A stretch of DNA of 64,000 bases from Allomuricauda sp. (GCF_002699205.1 NZ_PABT01000027.1:124001-188000), one strand, 5' to 3'; counted from the stretch's first letter, positions 36,381 to 45,840 are shown. The notes: generated from the letters alone by a model not told the origin. Program-made: numbers and translations.

Positions 36381-38072
36381 ATGTCAGACGATAAAAAAGT
36401 CATTTTTTCAATGTCTGGGGTTACCAAGACCTTTAAAACGGCCAATACCCCTGTACTTAAGAATATTTACCTGAGCTTTTTCTACGGGGCCAAAATTGGA
36501 ATTTTGGGGCTTAACGGTTCAGGTAAGTCCACCTTGTTGAAGATAATTGCCGGGGTGGATAAAAACTATCAGGGAGATGTCGTTTTTTCTCCGGGATATT
36601 CCGTTGGCTACTTGGAACAAGAACCACAATTGGACGAGGAAAAGACTGTTCTAGAGGTTGTAAAAGAAGGGGTCGCCGAGACGGTTGCCATTTTGGACGA
36701 GTACAATAAGATCAACGATATGTTCGGTCTGCCCGAAGTATATGAGGATGCGGACAAGATGCAGAAGTTGATGGACAAGCAATCGGCACTCCAGGATAAA
36801 ATTGATGCTTCAAATGCATGGGAGCTGGATACAAAGCTCGAGATTGCCATGGATGCCCTGCGCACGCCTGATTCGGACAAAAAAATAAGTGTGCTTTCTG
36901 GTGGTGAGCGCAGACGTGTGGCCTTATGCCGTTTGCTGTTACAAGAACCGGATGTACTCCTATTGGATGAGCCTACCAACCACTTGGATGCCGAATCCGT
37001 ACATTGGTTGGAGCACCATTTGGCGCAATATAAGGGTACGGTGATCGCGGTAACGCACGACCGTTACTTTTTGGATAACGTGGCCGGTTGGATTTTGGAA
37101 CTTGATCGCGGAGAAGGTATCCCATGGAAAGGAAATTACTCCAGCTGGTTGGACCAGAAGTCCAAGCGATTGGAGCAGGAGAGCAAACAAGCCTCCAAAC
37201 GCCAAAAAACATTGGAACGGGAGCTGGAATGGGTACGTCAAGGTGCCAAAGGAAGACAGGCCAAGCAAAAAGCCCGTTTAAAGAATTACGACAAACTCCT
37301 TAGCCAAGACCAAAAGCAGATGGAGGAGAAGTTGGAGATATATATACCCAACGGGCCACGTTTGGGAACCAATGTGATAGAGGCCAAGGGGGTAAGCAAA
37401 GCTTTTGGGGACAAATTATTGTATGAAGACCTTAACTTTAAGTTGCCCCAAGCTGGAATTGTAGGGATTATTGGTCCCAACGGAGCAGGTAAGACCACCA
37501 TATTTAAAATGATCATGGGGGAGGAAACTCCCGATAAAGGTGAATTTATTGTTGGTGATACGGCAAAACTGGCCTATGTAGATCAATCGCACTCCAATAT
37601 TGACCCTGAAAAATCCATTTGGGAAAACTTCAGCGACGGTCAGGAATTGATAATGATGGGAGGGAAGCAAGTGAATTCCCGTGCTTACCTCAGTCGATTT
37701 AATTTTTCAGGAAGCGAGCAGAACAAAAAAGTGAGTATGCTTTCGGGTGGTGAACGCAACCGGCTCCATTTGGCGATGACCTTAAAGGAAGAAGGAAATG
37801 TATTATTGCTTGACGAGCCTACCAATGATTTGGACGTGAACACCCTCCGTGCTTTGGAAGAAGGGTTGGAGAACTTTGCAGGTTGTGCGGTGATTATTTC
37901 CCACGACAGGTGGTTCTTGGATAGGATCTGTACCCATATCCTTGCTTTTGAAGGAGATTCTCAAGTATATTTCTTTGAAGGTTCTTTCTCTGATTATGAG
38001 GAGAACAAAAAGAAACGCTTGGGAACGGATATCATGCCCAAGCGTATCAAGTACAAAAAATTGATTCGATAA
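36381..38072 (+). CDS. ettA: Energy-dependent translational throttle protein EttA (ABC-F)
   Basis: 563 residues, two ABC domains without membrane segments. First Walker A GLNGSGKST, signature LSGGERRRVA, Walker B VLLLDEPTNHLD; an arm/linker region (about 245-320) with the P-site tRNA-interaction motif; second Walker A GPNGAGKTT, signature LSGGERNRLH, Walker B VLLLDEPTNDLD. Both catalytic Glu residues are present. EttA binds the ribosomal E site and gates the first peptide bonds according to ATP/ADP ratio. The length is typical. Confidence 0.95.
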   Translation: MSDDKKVIFSMSGVTKTFKTANTPVLKNIYLSFFYGAKIGILGLNGSGKSTLLKIIAGVDKNYQGDVVFSPGYSVGYLEQEPQLDEEKTVLEVVKEGVAETVAILDEYNKINDMFGLPEVYEDADKMQKLMDKQSALQDKIDASNAWELDTKLEIAMDALRTPDSDKKISVLSGGERRRVALCRLLLQEPDVLLLDEPTNHLDAESVHWLEHHLAQYKGTVIAVTHDRYFLDNVAGWILELDRGEGIPWKGNYSSWLDQKSKRLEQESKQASKRQKTLERELEWVRQGAKGRQAKQKARLKNYDKLLSQDQKQMEEKLEIYIPNGPRLGTNVIEAKGVSKAFGDKLLYEDLNFKLPQAGIVGIIGPNGAGKTTIFKMIMGEETPDKGEFIVGDTAKLAYVDQSHSNIDPEKSIWENFSDGQELIMMGGKQVNSRAYLSRFNFSGSEQNKKVSMLSGGERNRLHLAMTLKEEGNVLLLDEPTNDLDVNTLRALEEGLENFAGCAVIISHDRWFLDRICTHILAFEGDSQVYFFEGSFSDYEENKKKRLGTDIMPKRIKYKKLIR

Positions 38073-38083
38073 AAAAAGAGGAA

Positions 38084-38779
38084 CTATTCTTCTCCACCGA
38101 GATTTTTGATGCCTTCCTCCAATAGTTTTTTGGCTTTTTCCAAATATGCCTTTTGATGTGCGGCCAAGCTGTTCGGGTCCTGTTGGTCATTAACTGGGCC
38201 AGGGCCAATGGTATTTGATAATTCCACCAATTGTTTTATGGCCTTTTCTGCGGACTGCAGCTTGTCATTGGCGTGCTTTTCAAAAACTTTGATCATTTCA
38301 AGTTCCATGGATTCCACAGCAGCGGTCTCGGTTTTTTCCTCTGCCGGGTTTTCTTCGTATGAGGCCGTCACCTCCCCAGTTGTTTCCACGGTTGGGGTAG
38401 TGCCAAGAGTACATTGATCAATTATGGTAATGAGTTCATTGATTTCACCAAGGGCTTTTTTGGTAAAGAACCTTCCAGCCTCCCAGTCAGCGGGCTCTAT
38501 GGCTTGATCTAGCGTCTCCATGGCGTCCAACGTTTTGTTTTTTGCTTCATCACAACTGCATTCTGCCATAAACGCTTCAGATTTCTCCAAAGCCTCCATA
38601 GCCCTTTCGGCATAGTACATTTGATGTTCAAAGTTGGTCGCTGACATTGCTTTTTTACAATGACTGAGCGCATAGGTTACTTTGGAATAAAAGTTATCAC
38701 ATTGATTGGAAAAAGTAGCTTGGACAGTAAAGAAAAACACCAAGACTACTAAAACATGGGATTTGGGAGCCATATTCAA
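38084..38779 (-). CDS. Secreted helical protein of unknown function
   Basis: 231 residues with a signal peptide (VLVVLVFFFTVQATFSN). It is mostly helical with several Cys (CDNF, HCKKA, ECSCDEA, DQC), an acidic Thr/Val/Glu-rich linker (about 130-165) and a C-terminal helix of Ala/Lys/Glu (SLAAHQKAYLEKAKKLLEEGI). No motif is recognised. It ends 11 bases from the ettA stop in convergent orientation, with no clear terminator between them. Confidence 0.65.
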   Translation of the reverse strand: MNMAPKSHVLVVLVFFFTVQATFSNQCDNFYSKVTYALSHCKKAMSATNFEHQMYYAERAMEALEKSEAFMAECSCDEAKNKTLDAMETLDQAIEPADWEAGRFFTKKALGEINELITIIDQCTLGTTPTVETTGEVTASYEENPAEEKTETAAVESMELEMIKVFEKHANDKLQSAEKAIKQLVELSNTIGPGPVNDQQDPNSLAAHQKAYLEKAKKLLEEGIKNLGGEE

Positions 38780-38842
38780 GATTTTGATTAGGTTACAAAG
38801 TTTGTTGTACTAACGACGAAATTGCCTGATTATTTCATGGAC

Positions 38843-39637
38843 CTAATAATCTTCGTTGGGATACCAATCCAATTGTACCACTTCTATATCCGGGTCACCT
38901 TCAGAGACCAATGACTTGAATTTTTTAACGTCACCAACATCTGGCTTTCCCCTGTAGTGGTATGGATAAACTTGTTTTGGTTTAAATTCAAGTACAGCAT
39001 CTGCTGCACTTTCAACCGTCATGGTGTATGGAAGGTTCATACAAATGAAAGCCTTGTCAATATCTTCAAGGGCGCGCATTTCCGGAATATCTTCCGTATC
39101 ACCTGAAAAATAAATACGTTCGTCACCAAAGGTAAACAGGTAACCATTGCCCCTTCCTTTAATATGAAAGTTTTTGGCTTCATCCCTCAGGTTGTACATA
39201 GGGATGGCTTCTACTGTAAATCCTGTTATTTCTTTGGTCTCGCCATTCTTCATTGTAGTTGTCTTGGACGATAAATTTTCCTCCATTTGCCCTTTTACCG
39301 CATCGGGGGCAATAATTTGTACACCTTCCAAATCCAATTCGTTCAATGTTTCAGGGTTAAAGTGGTCCCCATGTATATCGGTAATAAAAATGTAATCGGG
39401 TGATTTTTGACCTTCAAAAAGAGCTTTACCCCCAACAGGATCTATATATATGATATTGTCATCCCATTCAATTACAGCGGTGGCATGCTCAATGGGTATA
39501 ATGTTGGCAGGTGCAGGAACTTTAGTTTCTATTTTGGTTTCCATTTCTGCGGTTTTTTCCGGTTTTTCGGTTTTCTCTTTACAAGAGAGTTGAAACAACA
39601 GTATGGTACAGGCAACTAGAATACTATTTTTTTTCAT
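38843..39637 (-). CDS. MBL-fold metal-dependent hydrolase lipoprotein
   Basis: 264 residues. A lipoprotein signal ends LLFQLSC, followed by a Lys/Glu/Thr linker (to about 45). The domain resembles the UlaG/YtkL group of metallo-beta-lactamases: GHAT-like EHATAVIEW, then ITDIHGDHFNP in place of the usual THxHxDH, and YFSGDTEDIPEM. The first His of the metal motif is replaced by Asp, so metal binding may differ. It is probably a periplasmic or surface lipoprotein. The substrate is unknown. Confidence 0.78.
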   Translation of the reverse strand: MKKNSILVACTILLFQLSCKEKTEKPEKTAEMETKIETKVPAPANIIPIEHATAVIEWDDNIIYIDPVGGKALFEGQKSPDYIFITDIHGDHFNPETLNELDLEGVQIIAPDAVKGQMEENLSSKTTTMKNGETKEITGFTVEAIPMYNLRDEAKNFHIKGRGNGYLFTFGDERIYFSGDTEDIPEMRALEDIDKAFICMNLPYTMTVESAADAVLEFKPKQVYPYHYRGKPDVGDVKKFKSLVSEGDPDIEVVQLDWYPNEDY

Positions 39638-39805
39638 GGCACTATCAATTTATATCCTTTTAAAAATAAGGGATAAAAGGGATAATCAGAATTTTTCTTG
39701 AAGAATATTTTTATCAGAATAATCCAAACTGGAATTCAATGCGTATATAAACCGAATACGATTGGTTAAAAAACTTAAACGCAGAATCAATTAAAACAAA
39801 AAGTT

Positions 39806-40696
39806 ATGACTGAAACGAAAAATAACAATAACGGATTAAAAGTAATTGCCGGTCTGTTGGGGGTAGTTCTTTTGGGGACTATTATTTATACTGTTAGTCT
39901 TTATCAAGATAAAAAACAGACAACAGAAGCTCTTACTCAAGAAAAAGAATTGGTTGTTGCGGATTTGAACAATTTGAAGTCCGAATACGACAAAGCTATT
40001 TTAGAAAGTAATGCTACCAATGAGGAATTGGTTGCCGCCAGGGATAATATTGCAAAATATATCGATTCCGTAAGCAGTATGAAAGCTGATATAGCCACAC
40101 TTTCCCGTTACAGAAGGCAAGTAAGTGTCCTTAAAGCTGAAAGAGAAAAATTATTGAGACAAGTTGATTCTTTGACGCAGTCCAACAGCCTATTGGCCAT
40201 GCAAAGGGATAGTACTTTTGCTGAATTGGAGCAACAGACCGTGTTCAACGATTCTTTGATCATCCAGAATACTCAATTGGCCGATGCCGTTGAAAAAGGA
40301 TCTGCGCTTAACCTAAGCACTATTAGTGTTGATGCCATTAAAGAGCGTAACAGCGGTAAATTGGTTTCTACCTCTAGAGCCAAGGCCACGGATAAATTCA
40401 AAGTTTGTTTTACCATCGCGGACAATGTGATCGCTGAGGCCGGAGACCGAGAATTCTACATTGAAGTTCTTGGGCCACAGGGTAACGTATTGGGTGAAGG
40501 TCTTACAAAAACCACTGAAGAAGGAAGCTCCCTTACCTATAGTAAAGGAACCAACTTCTATTATGAAAACGATGCATTGGATGTATGTGATTACATCAAC
40601 AAGCCCAGCGGTGATTTCCAGAAAGGAAACTACATGGTAAATGTTTATGACAACAAATTGAAATTATTGGGTACTTCCAGCTTCGAATTGAAATAG
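39806..40696 (+). CDS. Membrane-anchored coiled-coil protein, Flavobacteriia-conserved
   Basis: 296 residues. A short polar N-terminus is followed by one membrane segment (about 11-31, VIAGLLGVVLLGTIIYTVSLY), a long coiled coil (about 38-150) and a compact beta-rich C-terminal domain (about 185-296; KVCFTIADN, FYIEVLGPQGNVLGEG, NYMVNVYDNKLKLLGTSSFELK). Orientation suggests the coiled coil and domain are periplasmic. Some databases label relatives ParA-like, which the sequence does not support. A strong terminator follows the gene. Confidence 0.65.
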   Translation: MTETKNNNNGLKVIAGLLGVVLLGTIIYTVSLYQDKKQTTEALTQEKELVVADLNNLKSEYDKAILESNATNEELVAARDNIAKYIDSVSSMKADIATLSRYRRQVSVLKAEREKLLRQVDSLTQSNSLLAMQRDSTFAELEQQTVFNDSLIIQNTQLADAVEKGSALNLSTISVDAIKERNSGKLVSTSRAKATDKFKVCFTIADNVIAEAGDREFYIEVLGPQGNVLGEGLTKTTEEGSSLTYSKGTNFYYENDALDVCDYINKPSGDFQKGNYMVNVYDNKLKLLGTSSFELK

Positions 40697-40720
40697 GAAA
40701 CACACACTATCACCATTATA

Positions 40721-40752
40721 AAAAAGCCCGTCCAATTTTGGACGGGCTTTTT
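40721..40752. terminator. Strong bidirectional terminator
   Basis: A near-perfect palindrome: AAAAAGCCCGTCCAA at 40721-40735 and its complement at 40738-40752, with A-run before and T-run after. It ends the coiled-coil gene (+) and fumC (-). Confidence 0.92.
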
Positions 40753-40780
40753 GTTTTTGATCGGGAGTATGAATATATGG

Positions 40781-42178
40781 TTATTTCATACTGCCCACCA
40801 TATCCTCTGGTTTAACCCATTCGTCATATTCCTCTGGGGTAACATAACCAAGGTTAACAGCTTCTTCCTTAAGCGTTGTACCATTTTTGTGTGCCGTGTT
40901 GGCAATCTCGGCAGCTTTGTAATAGCCGATTTTAGTGTTCAAGGCAGTAACCAACATTAAAGAATTGTTCAATAAGGTATTGATGGTTTCATGGTTTGGT
41001 TCAATACCAGCTGCGCAGTTTATATCAAAACTGACACAGGCATCCCCCAGCAATTGGGCGGATTGCAAAATATTGGCTGCCATAACAGGTTTAAATACGT
41101 TGAGCTCGTAATGACCTTGTGTGCCACCAACGCTAATGGCCACATCGTTGCCCATTACCTGTGCACATACCATGGTAAGTGCCTCGCATTGGGTAGGGTT
41201 TACTTTCCCAGGCATTATGGAGCTTCCCGGTTCGTTGGCCGGGATTATAATTTCCCCTATGCCCGATCGTGGGCCGGAAGCCATCATACGGATATCGTTG
41301 GCAATCTTGTTTAAGGAAACGGCCAATTGTTTCAAAGCACCATGGCTTTCCACAATGGCATCGTGGGCGGCCAAAGCTTCAAATTTGTTCTCTGCTGTAA
41401 CAAAGGGCATTCCAGTGAATTCAGCAATATATTTTGCGACCAAAACATCATAACCTTTCGGGGTGTTCAGGCCAGTACCTACGGCAGTCCCGCCCAAGGC
41501 AAGTTCACTTAAGTGCGCCAAGGTATTCTTAAGCGCTTTCAAACCATGTTCCAATTGTGAAACATAGCCGGAAAACTCTTGGCCCAAGGTTAGGGGAGTG
41601 GCATCCATCAAGTGGGTTCTACCAATCTTTACCACATCCTTAAATTCTTTGGATTTTTTTTCCAAAGTATTTTTGAGCTGTTCTACGCCAGGAATGGTGA
41701 CCTCAACTATTTTTTTGTAAGCGGCAATGTGCATTCCCGTTGGGAAAGTGTCGTTGGAGGATTGACTCTTGTTCACATCATCGTTGGGCTGGATGGTTTT
41801 TTCACCTTCACCGATTTTGTTACCGGCAATTTCGTGGGCACGGTTGGCAATCACCTCGTTCACGTTCATATTGCTCTGGGTGCCGGAGCCTGTTTGCCAA
41901 ATTACCAATGGAAATTGGTCATCGTGTTTGCCATCAAGTATTTCATCGCAAACTTGGGCAATAAGGTCTCGTTTTTCTTTGCTGAGCACGCCCAGTTCAT
42001 GGTTGGCGTAAGCAGCGGCCTTTTTTAGGTAAGCAAATCCATAAATCACATCCATCGGCATGGATGCAGGTGCGCCGATTTTAAAGTTGTTTCGGGAACG
42101 TTCGGTCTGGGCTCCCCAATATTTATCGGCGGGTACTTTTACCTCGCCCATGGTATCTTTTTCAATCCTAAAGCTCAT
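40781..42178 (-). CDS. fumC: Class II fumarate hydratase
   Basis: 465 residues, fumarase/aspartase superfamily. The signature [13 protein letters not shown], catalytic-site segments [40 protein letters not shown], and the C-terminal fumarase end are intact. Full standard length. It hydrates fumarate to malate in the TCA cycle, is oxygen-stable and needs no iron-sulfur cluster. It appears to be a monocistronic unit between a terminator and its own promoter. Confidence 0.96.
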   Translation of the reverse strand: MSFRIEKDTMGEVKVPADKYWGAQTERSRNNFKIGAPASMPMDVIYGFAYLKKAAAYANHELGVLSKEKRDLIAQVCDEILDGKHDDQFPLVIWQTGSGTQSNMNVNEVIANRAHEIAGNKIGEGEKTIQPNDDVNKSQSSNDTFPTGMHIAAYKKIVEVTIPGVEQLKNTLEKKSKEFKDVVKIGRTHLMDATPLTLGQEFSGYVSQLEHGLKALKNTLAHLSELALGGTAVGTGLNTPKGYDVLVAKYIAEFTGMPFVTAENKFEALAAHDAIVESHGALKQLAVSLNKIANDIRMMASGPRSGIGEIIIPANEPGSSIMPGKVNPTQCEALTMVCAQVMGNDVAISVGGTQGHYELNVFKPVMAANILQSAQLLGDACVSFDINCAAGIEPNHETINTLLNNSLMLVTALNTKIGYYKAAEIANTAHKNGTTLKEEAVNLGYVTPEEYDEWVKPEDMVGSMK

Positions 42179-42197
42179 AGTTTAAAATTTTGTCCTA

Positions 42198-42205
42198 CAA
42201 AGGTA
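42198..42205 (-). promoter_or_regulatory. Candidate -7 box TACCTTTG for fumC
   Basis: An exact TAnnTTTG match 19 bases from the fumC start at 42178. A -33 box is not evident. Confidence 0.45.
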
Positions 42206-42265
42206 GGATATAGGGCATTTATTTGGTAGTTGATTGATGGAAATACACTTTTTTTTCGACTTCTA

Positions 42266-42298
42266 TTTGTTTTTTTTGATCAGAAGAAAGTATCTTTG
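42266..42298 (+). promoter_or_regulatory. Complete Bacteroidetes-type promoter for a small membrane protein
   Basis: TTTG at 42266-42269 and TATCTTTG at 42291-42298 are separated by 21 bases, within the published TTG-N17-23-TAnnTTTG spacing. It is the best-formed promoter in the window and lies 20 bases upstream of ATG 42319. Confidence 0.6.
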
Positions 42299-42318
42299 TT
42301 AAAACAAAAGGAGTAAAG

Positions 42319-42492
42319 ATGTTCGAATTTGACCAATATTTAGGTTTTTTAGCTTTTCTAACAATTTTGACAATCGGTTTTTGGTTGATGATATTCTTAT
42401 TGACCTTTGTAGTACCTTATTGGTTGATCGGCAACCTAAGGGAAATGTTTAAAGAAAGAAAAGAGGCCAAACAAGCCCAACTAGAAGAATAA
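42319..42492 (+). CDS. 57-residue single-pass membrane protein
   Basis: The ATG is preceded by an AAGGAG sequence 5 bases upstream, unusual in a phylum that rarely uses Shine-Dalgarno starts. The protein begins MFEFDQYLGFLAFL, has one long hydrophobic stretch (about residues 8-37) and ends with an amphipathic charged helix (REMFKERKEAKQAQLEE). A complete promoter upstream and a strong terminator whose stem begins at the stop codon support a real gene. Function unknown; no family recognised. Confidence 0.7.
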   Translation: MFEFDQYLGFLAFLTILTIGFWLMIFLLTFVVPYWLIGNLREMFKERKEAKQAQLEE

Positions 42493-42520
42493 AAAAAGAA
42501 GCCATATTGGCTTCTTTTTT
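42492..42520 (+). terminator. Terminator directly at the stop of the small membrane protein gene
   Basis: AAAAAAGAAGCCA at 42492-42504 and its complement at 42508-42520 around a 3-base loop; the stem starts at the last base of the stop codon. Confidence 0.88.
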
Positions 42521-42612
42521 GTTTAAGGCTCTTTCTGTTTTTTTTAATGGAGCACTTGTTTTATGAACAAAGTGCGCACTTGGAAAGAAAGGATTGAATA
42601 TGGTAAAGTATA
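42521..42612 (+). other. Short segment between two terminators, possible small RNA or micro-ORF
   Basis: Between the terminators at 42492 and 42613 lies a 92-base segment with an imperfect hairpin (GCACTTGTT near 42552 against AACAAAGTGC near 42566) and a 16-codon frame from ATG 42563 (MNKVRTWKERIEYGKV) ending at the second terminator. It could be a small RNA, or debris. Evidence is weak. Confidence 0.25.
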
Positions 42613-42640
42613 AAAAAAGCAACCGATTGGTTGCTTTTTT
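42613..42640. terminator. Bidirectional terminator before the convergent receptor gene
   Basis: AAAAAAGCAACC and its complement around GATT, with A-run and T-run, suitable for both strands. It probably ends the receptor gene read on the - strand. Confidence 0.85.
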
Positions 42641-42681
42641 ATTTATTCAGGTTTCGGGGACAATTATTTTATTCTTTTGGA

Positions 42682-45168
42682 TTAACCTTGGAATTCTTCT
42701 TCTTCTTCCTCACCACCACCTTGTCTGTCCCGTCCTCGTTGACGTTCTTTGGGTTGATTGAAACGGTATATAAAGGATAAGTTAATCTGTCTTTTTCTGA
42801 ACTGTAGCTCACTGTCCGAGGTAAATGTATCGGTGTCTGTAAAGGATTGTCGCTTTCTGGAGTTGAAAACGTCACGAACATTTAAAGAAAGCGTGGCATT
42901 GTCTTTGAATAAATCTTTGCTCATTGCCAAATCCATGGAAAACATCCCCTTGCTCTCTGTTTGGGAAGTTTGTCTTGGGCCCATGTAAAAAGAATTGGCC
43001 TGGAGACTGATTTTTGCCGGCAGTGTGAACTTGGAACTGAACCTGGCAAACCAGCTTGTACTTTCCGTCCCATAATCGACTTCGTTGAAAATCCCTTCAG
43101 TGGTAAACTTAAAAATGTTGAAACTACCGTTGATTTGCCACCATTTGGCCGCATTGTACATGATACCGGCCTCAGCACCGATTCTTTCATTTGAAGAAAG
43201 GTTGATCGGCAAGGAGCGGATTATTTGGATGCCATCCGAGGTTACTTCCCCTGTTTCTTCTTGTATGCGCTCAAAGGAATTCGTTTCTTTTTGATAATAA
43301 ACGGATGAAGTCAAGGTGATTTTTTTCCATCTTTTCAAGTACCCAAGGTCAAAGGCATTGGCATATGCAGGGTCCAAATCGGGGTTTCCTTGGAAAACAT
43401 TGGTCCTACTTGATCGGGAAGGGAACGGGTTGATATACCATCCTCGAGGTCTGTTTATCCTTCTGTTGTATCCCAAAGATATGTTTTCGGTTTCCGAAAG
43501 CTCATAGATCAAGTTGACCGTTGGGAAAAGACCGAGATAGTTCTTGTCAAAATCCAAATCTACTTCTTCACCAATGATCTCCTGCAATGCTTCACTATCC
43601 ACCTCGGAATCCACACTTCCTTTGAGTTCGGTGTTCTCCAAACGTAATCCCAGCAACACGGAAAACTTTCCGTATTTATTTCCATATTGGGTATAGAGTG
43701 CATTAATATTTTCGTGATAGGTAAAAACATTGGTGAGGTCTGCATTGGTTTCAAACTGTCCAGTACCCTGATTTAATGTGTCCAACTGATAATCGCTGAC
43801 AGATTTTTCAAAAGAACCACGGTAGCCTGCCTCAAATTGTGCTTCGCCCATGGGCAAAACATAATCGATTTGGGCCAAGATATCGTCTTGGGTCTCAATT
43901 TCATAAATATTTTCGCGGGCCAAAAGCTCCGTATCCGGAACTGTATTGTTTTCTTGGATCTCGGTTAGAATATCCTCATCATCGTAAGAATACTGAAAAT
44001 CGGCAGTCAATTGATGGCCGTCATCATTGAATTTATTGATGTAGTTAAGGGAAAACTGATAGCTATTGTCATTTTCTTGCTGATCCTCGCTTCTATAAGT
44101 TCGGCTGTCCAATTCTTCTTCAATATACCGAAGATTGTCGTTTTCGGTCAAGTCGTTCTCATCGGACCATCTGTAGAAGAAACTACCTGTAACCGAGGAT
44201 TTATCCGTCAAGAAATACTCCATGCCAATATTGACACTGATACCATCATCATTTCTGGTGATTTCCCTATCCTCTAGAATCCTGTCGTAATCACTCGCAT
44301 CGGTAAGATATCTGTTGTCAAACAGGCCACTTCCAGGAGATTCTCTATGAAAATAACCAAGTGTATTGAAAATATTGAACTTTTCCGTTCTGATATTGAA
44401 GTTTGTGGTGGCCCTAGCATTAAAAGGGATACCAATGGTTGTGTTTATAGATCCATTAACGCCCAATGTTTTTTCTTTTTTGAGCACAATGTTAAGAATA
44501 CCTGCCGTACCCTCAGCGTCATATCGGGCAGAAGGACTGGTAATTACCTCTACCTTTTCAATGGCATCAGCAGGTAGTTGTTGTAAAATATCAGTGGAAC
44601 CGAAACCTGCCAATGCAGACGGTTTTCCATTGATGAGAATTCGAACATTGTCATTTCCTCGTAGACTAATGGCACCTTCCACATCCACATCAACGGAGGG
44701 GATATTGCTTAATGCGTCACTGACATTACCGCCGCTGGTAGTAATGTCCTTACCTATATTATATATTTTTTTGTCCAAACGTACCTCAACCGTGGTTTTT
44801 TCACCAACGACCTCAACTTCTGCAAGTTGGGCAACATCAGGAGATAAAGTAATAACGCCTAAATCAATGGAGGAGTTATAGGTTTGTCCTTTAAGGACAT
44901 AAGTTTTGTATGAAATGTATTCAACACTGATGTTGTATGTGCCAGGTTTGGCTTCAACTTCAAAATGACCAGAAGTATCCGTAATCCCACCGGTGATCTG
45001 GGTCGGATCGTCTGCGCTTTGCAAAACAAAAGTTGCATATTCCAAAGGTTGTCCAGTATCTGAATCAACCACTTTTCCCGAAATTGTAATGGATTTTTGG
45101 TTTTGTTGTGCTATCCCTTTAAAGACAATTAAGTTCAAGAGAAGAAACGGGATTATTATCCTGTGCAT
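42682..45168 (-). CDS. TonB-dependent-type outer-membrane receptor with acidic tail
   Basis: 828 residues from ATG 45168 (signal peptide IIIPFLLLNLIVFKGIAQ); the longer frame to 45237 is not needed. Residues 25-110 form a CarboxypepD-regulatory-like domain (ISGKVVDSDTGQPLEYATF). A plug follows (about 125-230; NIPSVDVDVEGAISLRGNDNVRILINGKPS), then an outer-membrane barrel of the OMP_b-brl_3 type. The barrel ends at NLSFIYRFNQ, but 20 more residues follow (arginine-rich, then GGG and six Glu before FQG), an unusual tail past the last strand. The transported substrate is unknown. The next gene upstream encodes a protein with a polylysine tail. Confidence 0.88.
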   Translation of the reverse strand: MHRIIIPFLLLNLIVFKGIAQQNQKSITISGKVVDSDTGQPLEYATFVLQSADDPTQITGGITDTSGHFEVEAKPGTYNISVEYISYKTYVLKGQTYNSSIDLGVITLSPDVAQLAEVEVVGEKTTVEVRLDKKIYNIGKDITTSGGNVSDALSNIPSVDVDVEGAISLRGNDNVRILINGKPSALAGFGSTDILQQLPADAIEKVEVITSPSARYDAEGTAGILNIVLKKEKTLGVNGSINTTIGIPFNARATTNFNIRTEKFNIFNTLGYFHRESPGSGLFDNRYLTDASDYDRILEDREITRNDDGISVNIGMEYFLTDKSSVTGSFFYRWSDENDLTENDNLRYIEEELDSRTYRSEDQQENDNSYQFSLNYINKFNDDGHQLTADFQYSYDDEDILTEIQENNTVPDTELLARENIYEIETQDDILAQIDYVLPMGEAQFEAGYRGSFEKSVSDYQLDTLNQGTGQFETNADLTNVFTYHENINALYTQYGNKYGKFSVLLGLRLENTELKGSVDSEVDSEALQEIIGEEVDLDFDKNYLGLFPTVNLIYELSETENISLGYNRRINRPRGWYINPFPSRSSRTNVFQGNPDLDPAYANAFDLGYLKRWKKITLTSSVYYQKETNSFERIQEETGEVTSDGIQIIRSLPINLSSNERIGAEAGIMYNAAKWWQINGSFNIFKFTTEGIFNEVDYGTESTSWFARFSSKFTLPAKISLQANSFYMGPRQTSQTESKGMFSMDLAMSKDLFKDNATLSLNVRDVFNSRKRQSFTDTDTFTSDSELQFRKRQINLSFIYRFNQPKERQRGRDRQGGGEEEEEEFQG

Positions 45169-45268
45169 AGTTATATTTTTACCGTGCAAAAATGGATGAA
45201 AAAAATAGGCAGGGAAATATTTATCCCTCAACAACATATTTGATACCGTGAATGACCTTAAAGAATTG

Positions 45269-45772
45269 TTAATCCTTGCTCTTTCCCTTCTTTCCTTTTT
45301 TTCCCTTTTTCTTCTTCTTTTTGGCCTTGAATTGGTTTTCCTGAAGTTCCATAAAGGCCTCGTACTTATCTTCCGGCAGACCCGCCTTTAACTCTGCGTC
45401 TTGGCGTTGTTTGATTTTTTCAATTTCCTCTTTCATTTTGAGAGGTTCCAATCCCAATATTTGAAGCTCGATTCGTTGTTGGACGGATTGGATGAGTGTA
45501 GTCCTTACAATGGCCTCTTCAAATGGGTCTAAACCTATAGCCTCGGTAATGGAAGGCATTTGCCCATCCACAATCTCTTCCGCCGTAGGAGGAGTTTCTT
45601 CTTTTTGATTTTCTGTGGGACCTGCTTGGGGGATATAACTTCGCCCTCTACCATACATTCCGCTATTGCCATAACCATAAGGAGATCCATAACCATATTG
45701 GGCCGAAATATCATTGATGGACAAAAAAGCAAGAAATAAGGTAATATAGATGAGGGTTTGTGTACTTTTCAT
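45269..45772 (-). CDS. Secreted protein with lysine-rich C-terminal tail
   Basis: 167 residues with a signal peptide ending DISAQ, then a Tyr/Gly-rich stretch (YGYGSPYGYGNSGMYGRGR), a Pro/Glu segment, a helical core (about 75-140; FEEAIVRTTLIQSVQQRIELQILGLEPLKMKEEIEKIKQRQD) and a terminal run of Lys and Gly (about the last 20 residues, nearly all K or G). Function unknown. It precedes the receptor gene by about 100 bases on the same strand; the receptor ends in polyglutamate, so an electrostatic partnership is possible. Confidence 0.68.
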   Translation of the reverse strand: MKSTQTLIYITLFLAFLSINDISAQYGYGSPYGYGNSGMYGRGRSYIPQAGPTENQKEETPPTAEEIVDGQMPSITEAIGLDPFEEAIVRTTLIQSVQQRIELQILGLEPLKMKEEIEKIKQRQDAELKAGLPEDKYEAFMELQENQFKAKKKKKKGKKGKKGKSKD

Positions 45773-45776
45773 GATT

Positions 45777-45784
45777 CAAATATA
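45777..45784 (-). promoter_or_regulatory. Candidate -7 box TATATTTG
   Basis: An exact TAnnTTTG match 4 bases before the ATG at 45772, so a transcript would start at or near the start codon. Confidence 0.45.
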
Positions 45785-45840
45785 AGATTTAGGATTTATT
45801 TATCCATGCGTCAGTAGTTAAATATGGTTGAATATCAGAA

